Source: Xanthomonas hortorum pv. cynarae
GTDB lineage: Bacteria; Pseudomonadota; Gammaproteobacteria; Xanthomonadales; Xanthomonadaceae
DNA: 64,000 nt
Direction of reading: 5' to 3'
NCBI RefSeq assembly: GCF_002939985.1
Contig: NZ_MDFM01000019.1
Location: forward strand, 33,700-97,699
Part shown: positions 37,922 through 46,075 of the stretch, piece after piece
How positions within the stretch are numbered: position 1 is the stretch's first letter
Layout: every line of letters begins with the position of its first letter
The notes under the pieces: model-generated
Seen by the model: the letters and a program-made list of their open reading frames with translations, nothing else
What the model was told of the DNA's origin: nothing
Database searches by the model: none
Translations under genes and position numbers: made by a program

Positions 37922-38758
37922 TTACGAACTTGCAGCCACCTCGGCGGCCGGCGACGCAGCGGCGGCAACCACCTTCGGCTTGAGCAACATCTCCAACGCC
38001 TTGCCCACTGCTACAAACGCGAAGGTGCCGGTGATATGCGTGGCGGCGCCCAGCCCTGCCCCGCAATCCAGCTTGAGCGTGGCATCGGCATCCAGTTGCG
38101 GGCGGATGCCGCACACGCTGCCGTCGGCCTGCGGATACTTGACGTTCTCCAGCGAGTACACCGCCGGCACGCCGAAGTAACGCTGCGGATTCTTCGGGAA
38201 ATTGAACTCGCTGCGCAACTTCTTGCGGATCAGCGCCAGCATCGCATCGTGCTCGGTGCGCGAGACATCGCGCACACGCACCAGCGTGGGGTCGGTGCGC
38301 CCACCAGCGGCGCCCACCGTGAGCAAGGGCAACTTGCGCCGGCGGCACCAGGCGATGGTTTCCACTTTCACCCGGAAGCTGTCGCAGGCATCGATCACCA
38401 GATCGAAGTCATCGCCAAGCAGGCTTTCGATATTGCCGGCGGTGAGAAACGACTCCACCGCATCGGCGGCGATCTCCGGATTGATCGCCACACAGCGCTC
38501 GGCCATCGCGCGCGCCTTGTTGCGTCCGTATTGCCCGGCCAATGCCGGCAATTGCCGATTGGTGTTGGACACGCACAGGTCGTCGGCATCGATCAGGCGG
38601 ATGTGCCCGACGCCGGTACGCGCCAGCGCCTCCACCACCCACGAGCCCACGCCACCCATCCCGACCACCGCCACACGGCAGGCCGACAGCCGCTCCACCG
38701 TGCCGACTCCGTACAGCCGGTCGATACCGGCAAAGCGTTCACGCCATTGTGCTTTCAT
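37922..38758 (-). CDS. tcdA: tRNA threonylcarbamoyladenosine dehydratase
   Basis: 278 residues of the ThiF/E1 superfamily. The nucleotide-binding GMGGVGSW (33-40) is followed by LIDADDLCVSNTNRQLPA. The central VIDACDSF and GGRTDPT segments and the C-terminal hydrophobic stretch (THITGTFAFVAVGKAL) are those of TcdA/CsdL. It cyclises t6A to ct6A in tRNAs using ATP. The ATG lies six bases after a -10-like TAAAAT (reverse of 38765-38770), so the transcript may be leaderless. Confidence 0.88.
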   Translation of the reverse strand: MKAQWRERFAGIDRLYGVGTVERLSACRVAVVGMGGVGSWVVEALARTGVGHIRLIDADDLCVSNTNRQLPALAGQYGRNKARAMAERCVAINPEIAADAVESFLTAGNIESLLGDDFDLVIDACDSFRVKVETIAWCRRRKLPLLTVGAAGGRTDPTLVRVRDVSRTEHDAMLALIRKKLRSEFNFPKNPQRYFGVPAVYSLENVKYPQADGSVCGIRPQLDADATLKLDCGAGLGAATHITGTFAFVAVGKALEMLLKPKVVAAAASPAAEVAASS

Positions 38759-38764
38759 CGGCCT

Positions 38765-38770
38765 ATTTTA
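38765..38770 (-). promoter_or_regulatory. Likely -10 element of a leaderless tcdA transcript
   Basis: On the minus strand TAAAAT ends six bases before the tcdA ATG and no Shine-Dalgarno sequence is present. Confidence 0.45.
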
Positions 38771-38834
38771 CGCGCGCCGCTCAACAAGCGCTTGCTTACC
38801 CCGCGCCTTCACCGGCGCCTTCAGTGGAGCCACC

Positions 38835-39263
38835 ATGTCCGCCACACCCCCTCACCAATCACGTGCGTCTCGCTACGCGTTCATGCTGATCCTGGGCTTG
38901 TTGATCGGCCTGGTCTGCAGCGTGATGGTGGCGCGCGCGCTGCAGGCCAGGCGCAACCCGGTGCCGGACAGCCTGATGCAGGTGATGGCCTACCAACTGC
39001 GCTCTTTACAACCCGGTGCCGGCGAGGTGTGCAACCCGACGCAACAGCAAGCACGACTGCAATCGCTACGTCTGCTTGCAGACGAACTGGAACCCGCATT
39101 TGCAGACATCGGCGAAGACCGCCGCTTTGGCGAGCATGCGCAGGCGCTGCGTGCCGCGCTGGATCAGGCGCAGCGCGCGCCATTGCACGATTGCGCCGCG
39201 ATTGCTGCAGTCAAAACACCGCTGTCGGACACCTGCGACGCCTGCCACCGTGACTTTCGATGA
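38835..39263 (+). CDS. Membrane-anchored cytochrome c'-like protein
   Basis: 142 residues, ATG with GGAG six bases upstream. One N-terminal membrane helix (about 15-34) anchors a helical periplasmic domain. A single heme c motif CDACH sits seven residues from the C-terminus, followed by RDFR. A C-terminal CxxCH after a helical bundle is the mark of cytochrome c' / b562-like four-helix cytochromes, which bind NO or transfer electrons. No redox partner gene is adjacent. Confidence 0.7.
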   Translation: MSATPPHQSRASRYAFMLILGLLIGLVCSVMVARALQARRNPVPDSLMQVMAYQLRSLQPGAGEVCNPTQQQARLQSLRLLADELEPAFADIGEDRRFGEHAQALRAALDQAQRAPLHDCAAIAAVKTPLSDTCDACHRDFR

Positions 39264-39384
39264 AGAACGCGCTCGGGTTTCGTTAAGCCTGGAGCGATCC
39301 AGTTGGCAGACCGTTCACCTGGACCACCACAGGATGACGTCGCCGCGGCCCTGACCGCTTTTCGAACCACCCCGGAGAGATTTC

Positions 39385-39864
39385 ATGAAGACCCGACTGC
39401 TCATCATTGGCCTGGCTGCAACCGCGACCCTGGTTGGCTGCGCCACCTCTCAACCTCAGTACGGCAGCTATCGCGGCGACCGCGGTTACGACCAGGGGCA
39501 GTCGCAGCAGGCGCGCTGCGTGGATTGCGGCATCGTGACCCGCATCGATGAAGTCGGCCCCACCCGCAGCGCGCCCACCGGCACCGGCGCAGTGCTCGGC
39601 GGCATCGTCGGCGCGGTGGCCGGCCGTCAGATCTCCAAGGAGACCGGTGGCAGCAAGGGCAACAAGAACGTCTCGGCCGTAGCCGGTGCCGCCGCTGGCG
39701 CGCTGGCAGGCAACGCGATCCAGAACAACGTCACCAGCGACAGCTTCGATGTGCAGGTGCGCATGGACGATGGGCGCGTCATCGTGGTGAACCAGCGCGA
39801 CCTGGCCGGCGTACGCGAAAACGCCTATGTGCGCGTGGTCAACGGCAAGGTCGTGCTGCGCTGA
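39385..39864 (+). CDS. Glycine-zipper outer-membrane lipoprotein (SlyB-like)
   Basis: 159 residues with a lipobox (TLVGC, Cys near 19). Mature part: CVDCGIVTRIDEV, a glycine-zipper (GTGAVLGGIVGAVAGRQ and AVAGAAAGALAGNAI) and a small C-terminal beta domain (VQVRMDDGRVIVVNQRDLAG). This matches SlyB/Pcp-type lipoproteins of the envelope. GGAGAG precedes the ATG. It shares a terminator with the convergent cold-shock gene. Confidence 0.85.
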   Translation: MKTRLLIIGLAATATLVGCATSQPQYGSYRGDRGYDQGQSQQARCVDCGIVTRIDEVGPTRSAPTGTGAVLGGIVGAVAGRQISKETGGSKGNKNVSAVAGAAAGALAGNAIQNNVTSDSFDVQVRMDDGRVIVVNQRDLAGVRENAYVRVVNGKVVLR

Positions 39865-39890
39865 TTGGCTTACCCACTGAGTGACATGAC

Positions 39891-39916
39891 AGAAAGGCCC
39901 GGCAACGGGCCTTTCT
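39891..39916. terminator. Bidirectional rho-independent terminator
   Basis: An 11-base-pair stem agaaaggcccg/cgggcctttct with loop gcaa lies between the convergent lipoprotein and cold-shock genes. Confidence 0.85.
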
Positions 39917-39952
39917 GCTGTTTGGATGGTGGCTCGAAGTGCTGCGCTGCAC

Positions 39953-40168
39953 TCAGACCACCTGTACCGCATCGGCCTGCAGGCCCTTCTGTCCCTGCAC
40001 GACGGTGAAGCTGACCTTCTGACCTTCCTTGAGACTCTTGAAACCCTGGATCTGGATCGCGCGGAAATGGACGAACACGTCCTCGCCGTTTTCGCGACTG
40101 ATGAATCCAAAACCCTTGGCATCGTTGAACCACTTCACGACACCATTCTCGCGTTCGATGTTGGACAT
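39953..40168 (-). CDS. cspA: Cold-shock protein
   Basis: 71 residues, one cold-shock domain with RNP1 KGFGFI and RNP2 VFVHF. It binds single-stranded RNA/DNA and melts mRNA structure. About 225 bases separate it from the divergent DUF456 gene, enough for the long 5' leader typical of csp genes; I cannot define its ends. Xanthomonas has several paralogues, so the symbol is approximate. Confidence 0.93.
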   Translation of the reverse strand: MSNIERENGVVKWFNDAKGFGFISRENGEDVFVHFRAIQIQGFKSLKEGQKVSFTVVQGQKGLQADAVQVV

Positions 40169-40395
40169 CTCGACTGACTCCCTACGACACTGTGGTGGAC
40201 TGGCGGTGGTCGCTGTGATTGCAAGGAGGAGCCGAGGTACAAGGATGTAGCGGATCGGACGATCTACCGCATCAGGCCACGATTCACGGTGACCGTTGCA
40301 AACAGCAGCGCTGGCAACTTAACCCGCACAAAACGATTTTTCAAGAACCCCTTGCGCATTTTTGTCAAGCCTGAAACGAGATATTTCCAAACCAT

Positions 40396-40881
40396 ATGGA
40401 CACCACCGTCGTTTATTACATCCTGGCCGGCGTGCTGGTGCTGATCGGCCTGGCCGGAGTCATCCTGCCGGCGCTACCGGGCCTGCCACTGGTGTTCGTG
40501 GGGTTGCTGGTGGCCGCCTGGGCCGATGACTTCGTCCACGTCGGCTGGGTCGCGCTGGTGATCCTGGGTCTGATCACCGCGCTGTCGTTCGCGATCGACT
40601 TTCTGGCCACCGTGTACGGCGCAAAGCGCGTCGGCGCCAGCAAGATGGCGTTGTGGGGATCGGTGATCGGCTCCGTCGTCGGCATCTTCTTCATGCCGAT
40701 CGGCTTGTTTGTCGGTCCGTTTGCCGGCGCGTGGATCGGCGAATACTGGCAGACCCGCAAATCCGACCAGGCCACCAAGGTCGGCATCGGCACCTGGATC
40801 GGCATCATGCTGGGCACCGCGAGCAAGCTGGCGCTGGGTCTGTGCATGCTTGGCGTGTTTGCGATCGCCTGGTTTTTCTAG
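40396..40881 (+). CDS. DUF456 inner-membrane protein
   Basis: 161 residues with about four to five membrane helices. Marks of DUF456: LPALPGLPLVFVG near 27, a DFVHVGW loop, DFLATVYGAKRVGASKMALWGS, and glycine-rich GLFVGPFAGAWIGE. Function unknown. No strong Shine-Dalgarno sequence precedes the ATG. Confidence 0.85.
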   Translation: MDTTVVYYILAGVLVLIGLAGVILPALPGLPLVFVGLLVAAWADDFVHVGWVALVILGLITALSFAIDFLATVYGAKRVGASKMALWGSVIGSVVGIFFMPIGLFVGPFAGAWIGEYWQTRKSDQATKVGIGTWIGIMLGTASKLALGLCMLGVFAIAWFF

Positions 40882-41102
40882 TCGCTCCAGCGACCACTGG
40901 CGTTGGTGGCGCCAGACGGCTGTTTGAGCTAGACGGCTGTTTCGATGTTGGCAGCGCGGGCAGGCATTGACCTGTCGCTGCCCCGCCGACATAGCCGCCT
41001 GATCGAATGTTATGCCGCCGTGTACACACCGCGTATGCAGGCGCGACCGTTAAGCTACAAACCTCTGCGCCTGCCTGGCGCCTTCATTCGGCCAGACTGC
41101 CC

Positions 41103-42236
41103 ATGTCAAAGCACCGCACCCGTCCCTTGATGCTGATTGCGCTGGCGGCCGCGCCGCTGGCGCACGCGCAGGAAATCGCCGCAACCCCCGCCTCGCCGCA
41201 GGCCTGCACCTCCGTCACCTCGGATGCGGCGCGGCTGGCGTGCTACGACCAGGCGCTGGGCTACACGCCGCAGCTGACCGCAGAAGCCGACGCCGCCGCG
41301 CAACTGGCCAAGCAGAAAGAGGCCAAGCCACAGGACGAACGCGCCATCAGCCGCGTCGGCGATTTCTTCCGTGCCGATGGACAGGACCAACCCAAGGCCG
41401 AGGCGGTCGCCAATGCCGGCCGTGGCTCGCTGCTGGATCGCCGCTGGGAGCTGGCCAAGGATTCCAAGCTGGGCACGTTCCAGCTGCGCGGCTACAAGCC
41501 GGTGTATCTGTTGCCGGCGTTCTGGACCAGCGACTCCAACCGCACCCCGCAGTCGCCGAACCCGGCCAACTCGGTGTCCACCCCGCAGCAACTGGACAGC
41601 GCCGAGCTGAAGTTCCAGCTCAGCTTCAAGACCAAGGTGGTCGAAGATATGTTCGGCGACAACGGCGATATCTGGATGGGCTACACCCAGAGCTCGCGTT
41701 GGCAGGCCTACAACACCGATGCCTCGCGCCCGTTCCGCGAAACCAACTACGAGCCGGAGGCGATGTTGGTGTTCCGCAACAACTACAGCCTGTTCGGCTG
41801 GAAGGGCCGCATGAGCGGCATCAGCATCAATCACATGTCCAACGGCCGCGAGGACCCGCTGTCGCGTTCCTGGAACCGGGTGATCCTCAACATCGGTCTG
41901 GATCGCGAGAATTGGGCACTGACGCTGCGCCCGTGGTTCCGCATCAAGGAAGACCGCGCCGACGACAACAATCCCGATATCGAGGATTACATGGGCCGCG
42001 GCGACGCGACCCTGGTCTACAACAAGGACGGCCACGAGTTCGCATTGATCGCACGGCATTCGCTGCGTGGCGGCGACCGCTCGCACGGCTCGGTGCAGCT
42101 GGACTACGGCTTCCCGATCACCAACCTGCTGCGCGGCCATGTGCAGGTGTTCGACGGCTATGGCGAAAGCCTGATCGACTACAACCACAAGGCGACCTAT
42201 ATCGGCCTGGGTGTGTCGTTGCTGGAGTGGTTCTAA
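41103..42236 (+). CDS. pldA: Outer-membrane phospholipase A (OMPLA)
   Basis: 377 residues with a Sec signal (AHA-Q near 22). A spacer of about 100 residues with two cysteines (CTSVTSDAARLACYD) precedes the barrel, which ends in WF. The catalytic triad His244, Ser246 and Asn258 (INHMSNGR and SWNR) reproduces the spacing of E. coli His142/Ser144/Asn156. The enzyme hydrolyses phospholipids that reach the outer leaflet and needs Ca2+ and dimerisation. The extra N-terminal domain is longer than in E. coli. Confidence 0.92.
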   Translation: MSKHRTRPLMLIALAAAPLAHAQEIAATPASPQACTSVTSDAARLACYDQALGYTPQLTAEADAAAQLAKQKEAKPQDERAISRVGDFFRADGQDQPKAEAVANAGRGSLLDRRWELAKDSKLGTFQLRGYKPVYLLPAFWTSDSNRTPQSPNPANSVSTPQQLDSAELKFQLSFKTKVVEDMFGDNGDIWMGYTQSSRWQAYNTDASRPFRETNYEPEAMLVFRNNYSLFGWKGRMSGISINHMSNGREDPLSRSWNRVILNIGLDRENWALTLRPWFRIKEDRADDNNPDIEDYMGRGDATLVYNKDGHEFALIARHSLRGGDRSHGSVQLDYGFPITNLLRGHVQVFDGYGESLIDYNHKATYIGLGVSLLEWF

Positions 42237-42250
42237 CCGCGTGCCGTTTC

Positions 42251-42275
42251 ACTGGCCGGCGCATTGCCGGCCAGT
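42251..42275 (+). terminator. Hairpin after pldA
   Basis: A perfect 10-base-pair stem actggccggc/gccggccagt with a 5-base loop begins 14 bases past the stop. There is no T-run, so terminator function is probable but not certain. Confidence 0.5.
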
Positions 42276-42406
42276 CCTAGCGCCAACGTTTGATCGGAGC
42301 TGGCGTGCTCGTCGCAAAACGCTTGCGGCCGAGCACGCGTACTGGGAGCATGGATGTACGCACTCCGTGCACGGCCAACCAGGCCGCCCCGTCGACAGGA
42401 CGTCCC

Positions 42407-43519
42407 ATGGCTCGCCCGCACCACCGCTCCTTCTTCGCCCATGCCTCTGCGCTGCTGGGCGTGCTCAGTCTGATGGGTGTGGTGTGTTTCCACTTTCCCG
42501 ATCTGTTGACCAGCCGCGAGTTCCGCGCCGCCTATAACGAGCAGTTCGCACGCCATCTCCTGCTGGTCGGGCTGGTTGCCGCGTTCCTGCTGGGTACCTT
42601 CACCATTCTGCGCGACCGCAACAAGCGCATTGCGATGGTTGGTGTGGGCAGCGCAACGTTGGCGGTGTTGTTCGGTGGCACCAACGTGCAGTTCGATACG
42701 ATCGGGCGCACGCCCTATTCGCTTGGCCTGGACTGGTTTGTGATTTCGCTGTTCTTCTCGGCACTGGTGTTCGTGCCGCTGGAACGCTATCTGGGCAAGC
42801 GCCGCATTTCGCCGTTACGTCCGGGCTGGCGCACCGATATCGGCTATTTCTTCATGAGCCATGTGCTGGTGCAGTTCATCCTGATTCTGGTCACCGCCTC
42901 CACGTCGAGTATCGCCGGGCTGGCCGCGTTTCCAGCGCTGAAAGCGGCAATCCAGTCCCTGCCGGTGTGGGGACAGTTTCTGATTGCGGTATTCGTCGCC
43001 GACATGGCGCAGGCATCGCTGCATCGGGCATATCACAATATTCCCTGGCTCTGGCGCTTCCACGCGGTGCATCACTCCAGCCGCGAGATGGATTGGTTGG
43101 CCGGGTCGCGCATCCATTTTGTGGAAATCGTGCTGACCCGCAGTGCGGTGCTGCTGCCGCTGTTGATTCTCGGTTTTTCGACCCCGGCGGTGAATGCGTA
43201 CGTGATTCTGGTCGGCCTGCAGGCGGTGCTCGCACATTCCAACCTCGGCCTGCGTTTTGGCTGGCTGGAATACGTGCTGGTCTTGCCGCGTTATCACCAC
43301 TGGCATCATGCGCGCCAGCAGGACTATATCGACGTCAACTACGCCATCCATCTGCCCTTGGTGGACATGTTGATGGGCACGTTCAAGCTGCCGCCGAGCC
43401 GCGATGCGTGGCCGCAGGAATATGGCGTCATGAAACTGGAAACGGTGCCCAAGGGGCTGATGCGCCAGCACCTGATGCCATTCCGTCGGCGCAAGACGTT
43501 CGACGATTATGTGGACTAA
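42407..43519 (+). CDS. Sterol desaturase / fatty-acid hydroxylase family membrane protein
   Basis: 370 residues from the ATG at 42407 (AGGA upstream). About six membrane helices carry the di-iron histidine boxes HRAYH, HAVHHS and HHWHH (the last within RYHHWHHARQQD). The family oxidises lipid C-H bonds with O2. Substrate unknown; an ornithine-lipid, carotenoid or fatty-acid hydroxylase are options. Confidence 0.85.
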   Translation: MARPHHRSFFAHASALLGVLSLMGVVCFHFPDLLTSREFRAAYNEQFARHLLLVGLVAAFLLGTFTILRDRNKRIAMVGVGSATLAVLFGGTNVQFDTIGRTPYSLGLDWFVISLFFSALVFVPLERYLGKRRISPLRPGWRTDIGYFFMSHVLVQFILILVTASTSSIAGLAAFPALKAAIQSLPVWGQFLIAVFVADMAQASLHRAYHNIPWLWRFHAVHHSSREMDWLAGSRIHFVEIVLTRSAVLLPLLILGFSTPAVNAYVILVGLQAVLAHSNLGLRFGWLEYVLVLPRYHHWHHARQQDYIDVNYAIHLPLVDMLMGTFKLPPSRDAWPQEYGVMKLETVPKGLMRQHLMPFRRRKTFDDYVD

Positions 43520-43605
43520 AACTCGAAATACGGTTTGCGTTGGAGTGTTTGTCCAGCGCGGATAATCATGTGCAGAACGGCTGATCTGCCACTTGGCTGC
43601 AGGGC

Positions 43606-43707
43606 CCTTGCCCGCCCACCATCGCGGGACACGCCGCAAGTACGTCCGTGTAGGCTCTTACGCGGCATCCATGCCGCGTAAGGTCCCGCGATGGTGGGCG
43701 GGCAAAG
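43606..43707 (+). repeat. Dispersed palindromic repeat, family A, copy 2
   Basis: 102 bases, same length and nearly the same sequence as 13719-13820, with outer arms ccttgcccgcccacc/ggtgggcgggcaaag and the ttacgcggcatccatgccgcgtaa hairpin. Flanks on both sides are also similar for about 30 bases. Confidence 0.9.
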
Positions 43708-43925
43708 ACCAGTCTGGATGGTCGGTGTGCATGGTTGCTAGCAGTGCATGCGGCGCGGCTGTCCGATGAGCTGCGGTTTGATCAGCGCCTTTCGATCTGA
43801 TCGATGTTGCGACCATTCCAGACATCACTCCATTCGGTCAACGAACGCGACACGTTGCCGTCATCGATACAGTGTGCGGGAGGTTGTGTCAGAGCTGACG
43901 ACCGCGCTGCACCGCACATATGAAA

Positions 43926-43952
43926 ACAGCGCAGGAGATCATCCTGCGCTGT
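43926..43952 (-). terminator. Rho-independent terminator after carbonic anhydrase
   Basis: An 11-base-pair stem acagcgcagga/tcctgcgctgt with 5-base loop, followed on the minus strand by a T-run (43923-43926), 27 bases past the stop at 43979. Confidence 0.85.
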
Positions 43953-43978
43953 CATTGCCCGAACCACTGCAATAACCA

Positions 43979-44692
43979 TCAGACGTCGAAGAAATCCACC
44001 TTGCCGTCTTTCAGGGTGTAATACGCGCCGACAACGCGGACATTGCCTGCGCGCAGCGGTTCCAGCAGTGCCGGCTCGGAAGCGGCACGCAGGCGGTCGA
44101 CGGTGCGCTTGACGTTGGCCTTGACCGAGTCGGCCAGCAGGTCAGCGCCGCCCTTGCTCTTGGCAGTCAGCACGGCGGGGACGATCGGCTCGATCATCGA
44201 GCCGATCGCGCCGGGGAAGAACGCGCCCTGCTCCACCACCGACACCGCGGCGGCAACCGCGCCGCAACTCTCGTGGCCCATCACCACCACCAGCGGCACG
44301 CCAAGCTGGCTCACCGCATATTCGATCGAACCCAATGCAGTGGTATCGACGGTGTTGCCGGCGTTGCGAACGATGAACATCTCGCCAAGGCCGCGACCGA
44401 ACAGCAGTTCCGGCGGCACGCGCGAATCCGAGCACGACACCAGGATCACGAACGGAGTCTGGCCCAGCGCCAGTTCCAGCCGGCGCTTGCCGTCGGAGAT
44501 CACCTTCTTGGGACGGTTCTCGACAAACGCAGCGTTGCCGTCACGCAGGGTCTGCAACGCCTGCTCGGCGTCTAGATCGGTTTTCTTCGACGGCGCGGCG
44601 CGCACAGCGAATGGTAGTGACGCGGCTGCGGCCGCGACCGGCGCGCAACAGGCGCATTGCAGCAATTTTCGACGGGATGCGGAATGCGACAT
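43979..44692 (-). CDS. Tat-exported beta-class carbonic anhydrase
   Basis: 237 residues. The start SRRKLL at 6-11 with a hydrophobic Ala-rich stretch is a twin-arginine signal, cleavage near AVRA (about 32). Zinc ligands: Cys87 and Asp89-Arg91 in CSDSR, His140 and Cys143 in HESC. It interconverts CO2 and bicarbonate; the Tat signal places it in the periplasm, where it may buffer pH or hydrate CO2. Confidence 0.92.
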   Translation of the reverse strand: MSHSASRRKLLQCACCAPVAAAAASLPFAVRAAPSKKTDLDAEQALQTLRDGNAAFVENRPKKVISDGKRRLELALGQTPFVILVSCSDSRVPPELLFGRGLGEMFIVRNAGNTVDTTALGSIEYAVSQLGVPLVVVMGHESCGAVAAAVSVVEQGAFFPGAIGSMIEPIVPAVLTAKSKGGADLLADSVKANVKRTVDRLRAASEPALLEPLRAGNVRVVGAYYTLKDGKVDFFDV

Positions 44693-44804
44693 GGACGAGC
44701 CCCTGCTCTCTGGTTGGTGTCGCGATCGTACTACGCGGCAAGCGCGGCGGAACGCTTTGAAGCGCGCTGATGGACGCCGCTCAACGCCTGCTGCGGCTGG
44801 AGAT

Positions 44805-45440
44805 TCAGGTCCAGTCCGTTAGACCCTCGCGGCGATAGGTTTCCTGAAACGCCGGCCGGGCTTTCATTCGCTGCGCATGCGCGTGCAGCGCCGGCCAGGT
44901 ATCGCTGGGCCGGGGCATATTGCGCGACCAGCGCATCATCATGGTCAGCATGAAATCGGCTGCCGACAACGTCTGGCCAAGCAGATACGGACCATTGGCT
45001 TGCAGGTGCGCATCGACCTGGGTCCAGGCCGCTTCGAGTTTTTGCTGTGCCTTCGCCTGCGCCGCATCGCTGTGCGCAGCGCCCGCCGGCTCGCTCGGGT
45101 AGAACCAGGCGCGATACGCCGGCTGCAAGGTGTTGGCACAGAAGAACATCCACCTGTAGTAGTGCGCACGCGCAGGCGTGCCGACCGGCGGTGCCAGCCC
45201 GGCCTGCGGATACAGGTCGGCCAGATGCAGCACGATTGCTGCAGCTTCGGTCAACACCTGGCCCTCCAGCACCAGCGTCGGCACCACGCCGGCTGGATTG
45301 AGTGCCAGATATTCAGGCGATTTCTGCTCGGCGCGATCGAAATCCAGCGGATGCAGCACATGCGGCACATCCAGTTCGATCAGCAGCCAATGTACGACCA
45401 GGGCTGCGGTGCTGGGGGAATGATAAAGCGTTGTGGTCAT
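44805..45440 (-). CDS. Glutathione S-transferase family protein (second)
   Basis: 211 residues. N-domain: YHSPSTAALVVHWLLIE, NPAGVVPTLVLEGQ with cis-Pro, and LTEAAAIVLHLAD. C-domain: AADFMLTMMMRWS. The catalytic Ser or Cys is probably Ser10 (SPST). A detoxification or maleylacetoacetate-type role is possible; the substrate is unknown. The following Cys-rich gene lies just upstream on the same strand, 14 bases away. Confidence 0.87.
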   Translation of the reverse strand: MTTTLYHSPSTAALVVHWLLIELDVPHVLHPLDFDRAEQKSPEYLALNPAGVVPTLVLEGQVLTEAAAIVLHLADLYPQAGLAPPVGTPARAHYYRWMFFCANTLQPAYRAWFYPSEPAGAAHSDAAQAKAQQKLEAAWTQVDAHLQANGPYLLGQTLSAADFMLTMMMRWSRNMPRPSDTWPALHAHAQRMKARPAFQETYRREGLTDWT

Positions 45441-45454
45441 ACGGATTCCTGAAG

Positions 45455-45880
45455 TCAGTTGGTGCAGGCGCGCAAGCAGGCGAGCTTGCGTGGTTCACAG
45501 CGATTGTCGTCGCTCTGTTGGCTGCAATCGAAGACCTGCGCGAGGCAGTTGGCCCGCTGTGCCGGATTCTGCACGTCATCGCAGCGTTTTCCGCGCGGCG
45601 CCACCGAGGCGCTGCAACTGCTCTCGCTGGGCCGATCGGCGCGGCATTGCCTGGCACTCTGATTGCACTGCGCGATGCAACGGTCCGACGCTGCGGGCCC
45701 GCTGAATCGTGTGGAGGGCTCGCTTGGCCTGAGTGGCTTTTTTTCTTCAAACGGCACCGGCGCGGCCGGTTTTGGCGCGTAGTTGCCGGAAGGAAACAGC
45801 ACAGTCGGTGCTGTCTTCTGTTGCGCTGCCACACCCTGGCTGAGGCAGACCAACAACGCGATGCAGATAAGTCGGAGCAT
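45455..45880 (-). CDS. Small Cys-rich exported protein of unknown function
   Basis: 141 residues from the ATG at 45880 with AGGAG seven bases upstream. A Sec signal (LICIALLVCLSQGVAA-Q) is followed by a Pro-rich linker and a C-terminal region of about 65 residues with nine cysteines (CIAQCNQSARQC, SSC, RCDDV, NCLAQVFDC, RCEPRKLACLRAC), likely disulfide-bonded. I do not recognise the family. It is the first gene of a pair with the glutathione transferase. Confidence 0.65.
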   Translation of the reverse strand: MLRLICIALLVCLSQGVAAQQKTAPTVLFPSGNYAPKPAAPVPFEEKKPLRPSEPSTRFSGPAASDRCIAQCNQSARQCRADRPSESSCSASVAPRGKRCDDVQNPAQRANCLAQVFDCSQQSDDNRCEPRKLACLRACTN

Positions 45881-46075
45881 TCCTGTTCTCCTGGGACCGG
45901 TCAGTACGCCGAGCATATCGGGTTGTCGCTCGGCGTTGCCTGGCCGCGTGGTCGATCCGGCAGGCCGTCTTCATCCCGATAGACAGACACCGGCTGATGA
46001 CGGGGACCTAAGCGTATTAACTTGTTTGCGGGACGCGGCGACGCAGTGCAGTTGCGTCGCCGCTCTAGGCCAGGC

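Larger units (their letters stand above)
43520..43978. other. Repeat-bearing intergenic region before carbonic anhydrase end
   Basis: The 459 bases between convergent genes contain repeat family A copy 2 (43606-43707) and a terminator (43926-43952). No gene supported. Confidence 0.6.
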
